Source: Clostridiales bacterium (GTDB lineage: Bacteria > Bacillota > Clostridia > Oscillospirales > Oscillospiraceae). Taken from it: a stretch of 5,834 nt of DNA. A program made the translations under genes and the position numbers. Positions within the stretch are counted from its first letter, which is position 1; each line of letters starts with the position of its first letter. This document shows positions 1-5,537 of the stretch, piece after piece. The notes below the pieces were generated by a model. It saw nothing but the letters and a program-made list of their open reading frames with translations. It ran no database searches and was not told the DNA's origin. The stretch lies in contig JAQXNP010000036.1 in NCBI GenBank assembly GCA_029098065.1, positions 1 to 5,834 on the forward strand, in the 5' to 3' direction.

Positions 1-1284
1 GTCACGGGGCAGACCGGTCTGAGAGGCAGGGACGAACACCCGAACGCCCTTCACACTGACGACTACGCCGCCCTTGTTCTCTTCCGTGACCACACCCTCC
101 ACCGTGGTATGATCTTCTTTGGCCTGGACCACATCGTCCCAGCTCTTTACCGTATCCAGACGCTTCTTGGACAGGGTAACCACACCCTCCACGTCGTTGA
201 CGCGCATGACATAGGTCTCGATCTCATCGCCCACATGGACCAGATCTTCTACCTTCGCAGAGGGATCATCGGTCAGCTCGCTCACCGGTATGTAACCGGC
301 GTGCTTGGTGCCCAGATCCACGCAGATCTCGGTGGGCGTGATCTCAGTGACCACGCCAGTGACCTTTTCCCCCGTATGCAAAGTTTTGTCAAGCGACTTC
401 TCCAACAGCTCGGCAAAGGATTCCTCGATTTCCATGTTTTCTTCGCTCATTTTGTCAAATACCTCCTTTATGATCCACGCAGGCGTAGAAGCGCCCGCCG
501 TGATTGCCACGCAAGAGTCCCCCCGGAATTTTTGAGGGTCCAGCTCTTCCGGCCGCTCTACCCACAGCGTATGGGGACACAGCGCCGCACACAGCTCATA
601 GAGCCGGCGGGTGTTGGCGCTGTCCCGGCCCCCAATCACGACCACGGCGTCGTTCTGGGCGGCCAGGCGCTGGGCTTCGGACTGCCGGGCGCAGGTAGCA
701 TTACATATTGTATCAAAAAATTTGATATTTGTACACACTTTTTTTGCGTTTTCCACGCAAAAATTCCACGCTTCCTGAGTGGAAGTGGTTTGAGACACCA
801 TGGTCACCGGTCCGGAGGCAATTTCCGGGTGCTCTTTCATAAAATTCTGAAGCGCTTCCCCGTTCTCAAAGATCAGGGGATTCCGGCACCAGCCGGCGAT
901 GGCCCTCACTTCCGGATGGCCGGGCGCGCCGATAATGACCACCCGGCGGCCCTGACTGTCAGCCTGCTGAACCAGACGGTGAATCCGGGAGACGTTGGGA
1001 CAGGTGGTGTCTACCACATCAGCGCCCCTCTCCCGGAGCAGGCGGTGAACAGCCTCTCCCTCTCCGTGAGAGCGCAGAATTACCGCGGCGTCCGGCGGGG
1101 CGTCCGCCGGATCAGCGATCATGATTACCCCACGGGCCTCCAGTTCCTCAATGACCGATCGGTTGTGAATAACAGGACCCAGCATGACGCAGGGCCGGCC
1201 CGACCCGGCAGCCTCCCGGGCCAACTCCACCGCCCGTTTGACGCCATAACAAAAACCGGCAGTTCTGGCCAGCGTCAATTTCAT
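1..1284 (-). CDS. ispH: Bifunctional 4-hydroxy-3-methylbut-2-enyl diphosphate reductase (IspH) / 30S ribosomal protein S1 fusion, 3' end beyond window
   Basis: The frame is open for 428 codons from ATG 1284 to the window edge, with no stop, so the C-terminus is missing. Residues 1-278 are a complete IspH, the 4Fe-4S enzyme that reduces HMBPP to IPP and DMAPP in the last MEP-pathway step. Visible motifs are GFCYGV with cluster ligand C12, H40, RSHG (H73), TTCP (C95), GHPEV with proton-relay E125, QTT (165-167), DTICNAT (C194), SANT (222-225) and GAST (264-267). The second Ser of the usual SSN substrate-binding triplet is Ala here. After a short acidic linker, residues about 305-376 form an S1 RNA-binding domain (GYIPVSEL, VTLSKKR), and a second begins near 394. 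S1 helps mRNA bind the ribosome, so the two halves have unrelated jobs. The start overlaps the plsC stop as ATGA, with a GGAGGT site at 1294-1299. It is the last visible gene of the operon. This fusion is known in Clostridia. The number of remaining S1 domains cannot be seen. Confidence 0.95.
   Translation of the reverse strand, partial: MKLTLARTAGFCYGVKRAVELAREAAGSGRPCVMLGPVIHNRSVIEELEARGVIMIADPADAPPDAAVILRSHGEGEAVHRLLRERGADVVDTTCPNVSRIHRLVQQADSQGRRVVIIGAPGHPEVRAIAGWCRNPLIFENGEALQNFMKEHPEIASGPVTMVSQTTSTQEAWNFCVENAKKVCTNIKFFDTICNATCARQSEAQRLAAQNDAVVVIGGRDSANTRRLYELCAALCPHTLWVERPEELDPQKFRGDSCVAITAGASTPAWIIKEVFDKMSEENMEIEESFAELLEKSLDKTLHTGEKVTGVVTEITPTEICVDLGTKHAGYIPVSELTDDPSAKVEDLVHVGDEIETYVMRVNDVEGVVTLSKKRLDTVKSWDDVVQAKEDHTTVEGVVTEENKGGVVVSVKGVRVFVPASQTGLPRD
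461..469 (-). promoter_or_regulatory. Internal ribosome binding site at the IspH/S1 boundary
   Basis: The minus strand reads AAAGGAGGT, a near-complete anti-Shine-Dalgarno match, 10 nt before an in-frame ATG (448-450, codon 279). That ATG opens MSEENMEIEE, just where the IspH domain ends and the acidic N-terminus of an S1 protein would begin. The site could direct internal initiation giving S1 without IspH. It could also be a relic of two once-separate genes, or a chance result of codons for IKEV. The spacing is slightly longer than the 7-9 nt at other starts in this window. Function is inferred. Confidence 0.5.
707..735 (-). promoter_or_regulatory. Candidate internal promoter inside ispH, reading toward the S1 part
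   Basis: The minus strand carries TGTACA (730-735), a 17-nt spacer, then TACAAT (707-712). These match the sigma-A consensus at 4/6 and 5/6 positions. It lies in the most AT-rich stretch of an otherwise GC-rich gene, about 260 nt upstream of the possible internal S1 start. The long distance and the coding constraint on DTICN residues weaken the case. Confidence 0.3.
711..727. repeat. Perfect 7-bp inverted repeat within ispH
   Basis: The plus strand reads TATCAAA, a 3-nt AAA centre, then TTTGATA (17 nt in all). It falls in the spacer of the candidate internal promoter and overlaps the edge of its -10 element. It could be a protein-binding dyad or a weak hairpin. No run of T follows on the coding strand, so it is not a terminator. 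It encodes residues near IKFFDT, ahead of the third cluster cysteine. Confidence 0.45.
741..763. repeat. Perfect 9-bp inverted repeat within ispH
   Basis: On the minus strand TTTTTGCGT and ACGCAAAAA flank a GGAAA loop. The dyad lies just upstream of the candidate internal -35. A short direct repeat, GCGTGGAA, also occurs twice here on the minus strand. In the RNA it would form a hairpin with four GC-containing pairs. No U-run follows, so termination is unlikely. Confidence 0.5.
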
Positions 1285-1874
1285 TTGGCCTGGACCTCCA
1301 GAGCGGCGATGCGGACCATAAGATCCCTGGAGATCGCCTCGTATTCCTCGGCGGAACCCTTCCGGGTTTCCGTGCGGGGCAGGTAGGGCTTGCCGACCAC
1401 CACCGCGGTGGGGCGGAAGCGTTTCTTTTCAGCCGGAATATACATCGGCACAATGGGAGCCCCTGTGCGGACAGACAACATGGCAACCCCCGTCTTGGCC
1501 TCTCCCAGGACCCCGTCCTTGTGCCGGGTACCTTCCGGAAACATGAGAAGCTGATCCCCGCTCTTCAGACACTGCATGGCCCGCTTCACGGCGGCCACAT
1601 CCGACTTGCCCCGCTCCACGGCAAAGACGCCCACCTTTTTCAAAATCCATCCCAGGACAGGGATCTCCAGAAGTTCCGCCTTCGCCATGACCTGGGGCCG
1701 GTGTTTGAGGGTCAGGGCAAAGGCCACCATCAGGGGATCGGACAGCCGGGTATGGTTGGGGCAGAAGATCGCCGGGCCATCCGGAATATTTTCGCGGCCA
1801 ATCACTTTGCACGGATGGACCAGATTGAAAAATGGGTAAACAATACAATAGACAATGGCATAGGCTAATTTCAT
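1281..1874 (-). CDS. plsC: 1-acyl-sn-glycerol-3-phosphate acyltransferase (PlsC family)
   Basis: This 197-residue protein should transfer an acyl chain to lysophosphatidic acid to make phosphatidic acid, the precursor of membrane phospholipids, at the inner face of the cytoplasmic membrane. The catalytic HX4D motif is intact (NHTRLSD, H41 and D46), as is the FPEGTR substrate-binding motif at 112-117. VFAVERG (83-89) and APIVPMYI (139-146) correspond to the other conserved blocks. The N-terminus (residues 3-19) is hydrophobic and probably membrane-associated. The length is at the short end for the family. ATG 1874 overlaps the cmk stop as ATGA, and GGGAG (1883-1887) sits 8 nt upstream. The stop overlaps ispH as ATGA. 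The acyl donor and exact lysophospholipid preference cannot be read from the sequence. Confidence 0.9.
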   Translation of the reverse strand: MKLAYAIVYCIVYPFFNLVHPCKVIGRENIPDGPAIFCPNHTRLSDPLMVAFALTLKHRPQVMAKAELLEIPVLGWILKKVGVFAVERGKSDVAAVKRAMQCLKSGDQLLMFPEGTRHKDGVLGEAKTGVAMLSVRTGAPIVPMYIPAEKKRFRPTAVVVGKPYLPRTETRKGSAEEYEAISRDLMVRIAALEVQAK

Positions 1875-2545
1875 TCCAACCGCTCCCGAATTGTCCGGAG
1901 AAGCGCGTCAAAGCTCTCCTCCAGCGAATTTCCTGTTGTGTCCACCAGCAGAGCGTCCTCCGCCTGGCGCAGAGGCGCGGCTGAACGCTTTGTATCCCGC
2001 TCATCACGGGCGATGATATCGGCCAGAACGGTGTCAAAATCGACCTCATTCCCCCGTTCCAGCAACTCAGCCAGCCGCCGCCGGGCCCGGTCTTCCGGCG
2101 TGGCGGTGAGGAAAATCTTTACATCCGCATTGGGCAGCACAACTGTCCCGATATCTCTGCCATCCATAATGACATTATTCCGCCTGGCCATGTCCCGCTG
2201 CATATCCAGCAGAAAATCCCGGACTGCCGGAATAGCGGAGACCTGGGAGGCAGCCACAGAGACCTCCGGCTTTCGGATGGCCTCCGTCACATCCTCGTCC
2301 CCCAGGTACATATGCTGAAGGCCATCATCAGCGTAGTCCATCCGGATGGACACCTGAGGAAGCAGGGCGGTCACCGCCGAGGGATCGGTGGGCGCCGCTC
2401 CGCTCCGGAGGGCATAGAGTCCCAGCGTGCGGTAAATCGCGCCGGTGTCCACATAAAGATAGCCCAAAGCGGCAGCCAGCCGCTTGGCCATCGTGCTCTT
2501 GCCGGCCCCGGAGGGACCGTCAACCGCGATACTCTTATATTGCAT
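1871..2545 (-). CDS. cmk: Cytidylate kinase (CMP/dCMP kinase)
   Basis: This 224-residue cytosolic kinase phosphorylates CMP and dCMP with ATP to the diphosphates, recycling pyrimidine nucleotides released by RNA turnover and phospholipid synthesis. The P-loop GPSGAGKST is at residues 10-18, followed by YVDTGAIYR (31-39), the nucleotide-binding DGRDIGT (128-134), the lid region RDERD (180-184) and the APLRQAEDALLVDT tail. The length is normal for bacterial Cmk. The start at ATG 2545 shares one base with the upstream stop (TGATG), with AAGGAG ending 7 nt before it, so translation is probably coupled. Cmk next to S1 genes is a widespread arrangement, seen for example in E. coli and Bacillus. Here plsC and ispH lie between cmk and the S1 domains. 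Confidence 0.96.
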   Translation of the reverse strand: MQYKSIAVDGPSGAGKSTMAKRLAAALGYLYVDTGAIYRTLGLYALRSGAAPTDPSAVTALLPQVSIRMDYADDGLQHMYLGDEDVTEAIRKPEVSVAASQVSAIPAVRDFLLDMQRDMARRNNVIMDGRDIGTVVLPNADVKIFLTATPEDRARRRLAELLERGNEVDFDTVLADIIARDERDTKRSAAPLRQAEDALLVDTTGNSLEESFDALLRTIRERLE

Positions 2546-3807
2546 CAGGCATCTCCTTCCAGATCAGAAGCTTCAGCACAGTATGCGGCGGAACCCAGGC
2601 CGGCGGCATGCCCAGTTGCCCAGGCGATCTGAAGGTTAAATCCGCCGGTGTGGGCATCCACATCCAGCAATTCCCCCGCAAAGTAGAGACCCTTTACATA
2701 TTTGGAGCTCATATCTCTGGGCGAGACTTCATTGACCGCAACTCCGCCCGCGGTAACAATCGCCTCTTCCACCGGCCGGGAGCCGGTAATGGGAAAGGTC
2801 ATTGCCTTCAATACCTTGACCAGTTGAAGGCGCTGAGCGCGGGTAACCGCATTCGCCTTGATCTCTCCGTCCAGGCCGGCCTGCTCCAATACAGCGGGGA
2901 TCAGGCTTCTGGGCTCCAGAGTCTCAAGTACATGCCGCAAATTCCGGTTTGGTCCCCCGGTCAGCTCCCTGACCACCCGCCGGTCCAACGTTTCTTCATC
3001 CAGTGCGGGTTTCAGGTCAATGTACGCGGTATAGCGCTCCTCTGAAAAATCACGCATATGGGCGCTGGCTGTAAGAACCAGCGGACCGGAAAGCCCAAAG
3101 TGTGTAAAAAGGAGTTCGCCCTGCTCCTGAAAAACGATCTTATTTTTGCTGTTTCTGATTTTGAGCCCTACATTCCGCAGAGAAAGGCCCTGAAGCCCGG
3201 TACATCCCTCCGCCTCCAGAGGCACAAGAGAGCCATGCGGCGGTTGAACGGTATGGCCCGCCTGCTTGGCCAGGGCATAGCCATCCCCGGTGGAGCCGGT
3301 AGTGGGATAGGAAATCCCGCCGGTGGCAAGGATAACAGCCTTACAAGAATAACGGCGGCCGTCAGCCCCTTTTACGCCATTGACCGCACCGTCCTTCAGC
3401 TCCAGAGAGGCAGCCCGGTCATGGATCAGCTCCACCCCGGCCCGGCGCAGGGCACGGAGCAGGGCGTCAATGATATCTGCCGCCCGGTCGGAAACAGGAA
3501 ACACCCGGTTTCCCCGTTCGATCTTCAGCGGAACGCCCAGCCCCTCAAAAAAAGCGATGGTATCCTCCGGTGTAAAACGGGTGAGGGCGCTGGTGAGGAA
3601 ACGGGGATTGTGCGGAATATTGGCCAGGCATTCCGGAACAGAGCAGTGGTTGGTCACATTACAGCGGCCCTTTCCCGTGATGTAGAGCTTGCGGCCCAGC
3701 TTTTCATTGCGCTCCAGGAGGGCGACTGAAGCCCCCTGTCCGGCAGCAGACAATGCGGCCATACAGCCTGCGGCTCCGCCTCCCACTACCAACACATCAT
3801 AGGTCAA
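2545..3807 (-). CDS. HI0933/BaiN-family NAD(P)/FAD-dependent oxidoreductase
   Basis: This 420-residue flavoprotein belongs to the HI0933-like family (E. coli YhiN, B. subtilis YtfP, clostridial BaiN). It has an N-terminal FAD-binding Rossmann motif (VVGGGAAG, 7-14), the family signature GKGRCNVTN (45-53), ATGGISYPTTGSTGDGY (161-177), FTHFGLSGP (234-242) and a C-terminal FAD-contact block with GLYFAGELLD and GGFNLQIAWATG. The start is TTG 3807, not ATG. It is supported by the family N-terminus (TYDVLVVGGG) and by an AGGGGA site 7 nt upstream (3815-3820). It overlaps the regulator stop as TTGA. The physiological substrate of most members is unknown. The bile-acid name BaiN comes from one clostridial homologue and should not be transferred to this housekeeping locus on family membership alone. 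No signal peptide is seen, so it is cytosolic. Confidence 0.9.
   Translation of the reverse strand: MTYDVLVVGGGAAGCMAALSAAGQGASVALLERNEKLGRKLYITGKGRCNVTNHCSVPECLANIPHNPRFLTSALTRFTPEDTIAFFEGLGVPLKIERGNRVFPVSDRAADIIDALLRALRRAGVELIHDRAASLELKDGAVNGVKGADGRRYSCKAVILATGGISYPTTGSTGDGYALAKQAGHTVQPPHGSLVPLEAEGCTGLQGLSLRNVGLKIRNSKNKIVFQEQGELLFTHFGLSGPLVLTASAHMRDFSEERYTAYIDLKPALDEETLDRRVVRELTGGPNRNLRHVLETLEPRSLIPAVLEQAGLDGEIKANAVTRAQRLQLVKVLKAMTFPITGSRPVEEAIVTAGGVAVNEVSPRDMSSKYVKGLYFAGELLDVDAHTGGFNLQIAWATGHAAGLGSAAYCAEASDLEGDA
2552..2558 (-). promoter_or_regulatory. Ribosome binding site of cmk
   Basis: AAGGAGA on the minus strand, with AAGGAG ending 7 nt before ATG 2545. It lies inside the last codons of the flavoprotein gene and fixes the cmk start. 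Confidence 0.75.
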
Positions 3808-4682
3808 TTTTCCGTCCCCTGTTCTTCCGGTTTTTCATAAACCTCATACTCATCCCAGATCTTTTCCAGCCTACTGAAAGTCCCCGCCAATTCCTCGCTC
3901 TTCTTCCGGCTCACCGCCACCAGCAGTGCGTTGACCAGGGAAAGCGGAGCCACCAGAGAATCCACGAAAGAGACCATGTCGCTCTTGGCCATCAGGGAAT
4001 AATCCGCGATTTCTGCCAGCGGAGAGACATCGGCATCGGTGATGGCGATCACAGAAGCCCCTCTGTCCTTGGCATACTGCATAGCTTTCACCGTCCGCTT
4101 GGAGTAGCGGGGAAAGCTGATGCCGATGATGACGTCGCCCTCTCCAATGCGGAGGATCTGTTCAAAAAGCTCACTGGAGGAGTTTGTGTGAGCTACCACC
4201 ACATTTTCAAACATCATATTAAAATAAAAACCCAGGAAACTGGACAACGCGGCAGCGGAGCGGACACCCATGATATAGATCCTGCGGGCAGCGAGAATCG
4301 CCGTCACCGAGCGGTTGAAGCTGTCCCTGTCCACTGTCTCCAGCGTCAGTCTGATGTTCTCCGCATCGGAATTGAGGACCGTGGGCAGAACATCGTGGTC
4401 CCCCAGACGGTCATTCGTAACTTCAATCCGCTGTACTGCCGTCAGCTTGTTTCGGATCACTTCCTGCAGTGCTTTCTGCATGGAAGGATATCCGTCATAA
4501 CCCAGTTCAGCGGCGAACCGAACGACGGTGGATTCACTGACATCCACCGTCCTGCCCAGCTTGCTGGCGGTCATGAAGGCCGCTTTATCATAGGAATTCA
4601 GGATGTAATTTGCAATGCGCCTCTGTCCTTTGGAAAAAGCGCCCATCTCCCTTTGGATCACGGCTAAAATATCTTTTGTCAT
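3804..4682 (-). CDS. MurR/RpiR-family transcriptional regulator (HTH plus SIS domain)
   Basis: This 292-residue cytosolic DNA-binding protein has an N-terminal RpiR-type helix-turn-helix (about residues 1-77; recognition-helix region SESTVVRFAAELGYDGY, 49-65). A SIS sugar-phosphate-binding domain follows (about 125-255), with IYIMGVRSAA (135-144), HTNSSSE near 165 and GDVIIGISFPRYS (182-194). Family members usually sense phosphosugars such as N-acetylmuramic acid 6-phosphate. The ligand here cannot be told. ATG 4682 is preferred because GGAGGG (4690-4695) stands 7 nt upstream. A GTG at 4700 would add six residues but would bury that site in the coding region. It is the first gene behind the promoter at 4751-4780 and overlaps the flavoprotein start as TTGA, so it probably leads and may autoregulate the five-gene operon. 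No sugar catabolism or MurQ-type gene is adjacent. Confidence 0.92.
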   Translation of the reverse strand: MTKDILAVIQREMGAFSKGQRRIANYILNSYDKAAFMTASKLGRTVDVSESTVVRFAAELGYDGYPSMQKALQEVIRNKLTAVQRIEVTNDRLGDHDVLPTVLNSDAENIRLTLETVDRDSFNRSVTAILAARRIYIMGVRSAAALSSFLGFYFNMMFENVVVAHTNSSSELFEQILRIGEGDVIIGISFPRYSKRTVKAMQYAKDRGASVIAITDADVSPLAEIADYSLMAKSDMVSFVDSLVAPLSLVNALLVAVSRKKSEELAGTFSRLEKIWDEYEVYEKPEEQGTEN

Positions 4683-4689
4683 ACGGTTT

Positions 4690-4695
4690 CCCTCC
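4690..4695 (-). promoter_or_regulatory. Ribosome binding site deciding the regulator start
   Basis: GGAGGG on the minus strand, 7 nt before ATG 4682. It argues against the GTG at 4700 as the start. Confidence 0.75.
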
Positions 4696-4750
4696 GGCAC
4701 TTCCCCGCCCTTTGGGTCGTTTTCAGCTTTTAGAAGCCAAATCTCAACAG

Positions 4751-4780
4751 ATTATATCATAGTCGGATTCTTCCGGAAAA
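4751..4780 (-). promoter_or_regulatory. Extended -10 sigma-A promoter for the regulator-led operon
   Basis: The minus strand reads TGATATAAT: a perfect TATAAT (4751-4756) with the TGn extension at 4757-4759. The best -35 at acceptable spacing is the poor TTTTCC (4775-4780, 18-nt spacer), so the extended -10 probably carries recognition. Transcription would start near 4744, giving a leader of about 60 nt before ATG 4682. I see no riboswitch-like structure in that leader, only small 3-4 bp stems. Confidence 0.7.
4771..4778. promoter_or_regulatory. Candidate operator palindrome on the -35 region
   Basis: TTCCGGAA is a perfect 8-bp palindrome overlapping the weak -35. It extends imperfectly on the minus strand as TTTTCCGGAAGA. 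A wider imperfect dyad, ATAGTTG and CGACTAT with one mismatch, flanks it on that strand. The position would suit autorepression by the adjacent RpiR-family protein. Binding is inference, and a palindrome this short can arise by chance. Confidence 0.3.
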
Positions 4781-4802
4781 GCAACTATTTTTTTGCAGGA
4801 TT

Positions 4803-5531
4803 TCACCGGTGGCTTGCAAAATCAGCCGTCAGGCCCAAAGCGGCAAGATCGGACTTTGTCAGTGTTCTCCACTGTCCGGGCGGCAGATCTCCCAGCTCCA
4901 GTTTCCCCTCCCGCACACGGCGCAGGCGTTTTACCGTTAGTCCGGCCATCGCGCACATGCGGCGCACCTGCCGGTTCCTCCCCTCGTGGATAACCACGGA
5001 CAGCGCGCCGCCGGAAACCGTCTTTCTCAGGACAGCGACCTGCGCCGGAGCCAGCGGGATCCCATCCAGCTCCAGCGGTCCGGCCAGAATGGGAAGCGCG
5101 GCATCCAAATCCCCGGAAACGGTCACATGGTACTCCTTCTCCACCTGATGGCTCGGATGGAGGAGCCGGTTGGTGGCATCGCCATCATTGGTAAACAGGA
5201 GAAGTCCCTCCGAGTCCAGATCCAGCCTGCCCACCGGCCAGACACGAACTCCGCAGTCCGCCACCAGGGAGGCCGCCGTCCGCCGCCCCCGTTCATCAGA
5301 CAGGGTAGTCACATAGCCCCTGGGCTTATTGAGCATGAGCCATATCGTTCTATCCTGTTTCTGAAGGGGCTTTCCATCCACGGTGATGGCATCCCGATCC
5401 GGATCGGCCTTCTCCCCCACTCCGGCAGGGCGGCCGTTCACCGTCACCCGCCCCTGCTCCAGATATCGCTCCGCCGTCCGGCGGGAGCACACTCCCGCGG
5501 CGGAGAGCAGCTTTTGCAGTCGCTCCTCCAG
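4803..5531 (-). CDS. rluB: 23S rRNA pseudouridine synthase, RluB/RsuA family (CTG start)
   Basis: The product, 242 residues from the chosen start, should convert one uridine of 23S rRNA to pseudouridine. It has an N-terminal S4 RNA-binding domain (EERLQKLLSAAGVCSRRTAE, residues 2-21, through VTVNG). A catalytic domain follows, with LNKPRGYVTT, GRLDLDSEGLLLF (catalytic Asp at about 104), VEKEYHV and EGRNRQVRRM (183-192). There is no ATG in frame before the S4 domain. GTG 5492 would remove the first 13 residues of S4 and lacks a binding site. CTG 5531 gives the usual family N-terminus (M-EERLQK) and has GAGGTG ending 7 nt upstream, so I choose CTG. The gene starts 6 nt after the carboxypeptidase stop, in the same frame, and is probably co-transcribed with it. 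RluB is likelier than RsuA from the neighbouring dac-type gene, but the target base is not proven. Confidence 0.88.
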   Translation of the reverse strand: MEERLQKLLSAAGVCSRRTAERYLEQGRVTVNGRPAGVGEKADPDRDAITVDGKPLQKQDRTIWLMLNKPRGYVTTLSDERGRRTAASLVADCGVRVWPVGRLDLDSEGLLLFTNDGDATNRLLHPSHQVEKEYHVTVSGDLDAALPILAGPLELDGIPLAPAQVAVLRKTVSGGALSVVIHEGRNRQVRRMCAMAGLTVKRLRRVREGKLELGDLPPGQWRTLTKSDLAALGLTADFASHR

Positions 5532-5537
5532 AGCCGC

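Noticed and set aside
741..763. The 9-bp inverted repeat as an intrinsic terminator or attenuator inside ispH
   Set aside because: No run of T follows on the coding strand, and the reading frame continues into S1.
109..1386. A 425-codon open frame on the plus strand
   Set aside because: It is antisense to the IspH-S1 gene and the end of plsC, which carry clear conserved motifs. Its own translation is rich in Arg, His and Gly with no recognisable domain, as expected for a shadow frame in GC-rich DNA.
3058..3729. A 223-codon open frame on the plus strand
   Set aside because: It is antisense to the flavoprotein gene, whose FAD motifs are unambiguous, and no independent support is seen.
3753..4667. 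A 304-codon open frame on the plus strand
   Set aside because: It lies opposite the RpiR-family gene, has no recognisable motif or binding site, and its composition fits an antisense shadow.
4683..4700. GTG 4700 as the start of the RpiR-family regulator
   Set aside because: The added residues are coded by the ribosome binding site GGAGGG. ATG 4682 has ideal spacing and gives the usual family N-terminus.
4791..4821. Possible terminator after rluB (TTTTGCA and TGCAAAA arms spanning the stop)
   Set aside because: The stem is AT-rich with a 17-nt loop, and on the minus strand it is followed by A residues, not a T-run. It does not look like an intrinsic terminator, so some readthrough into the next operon is possible.
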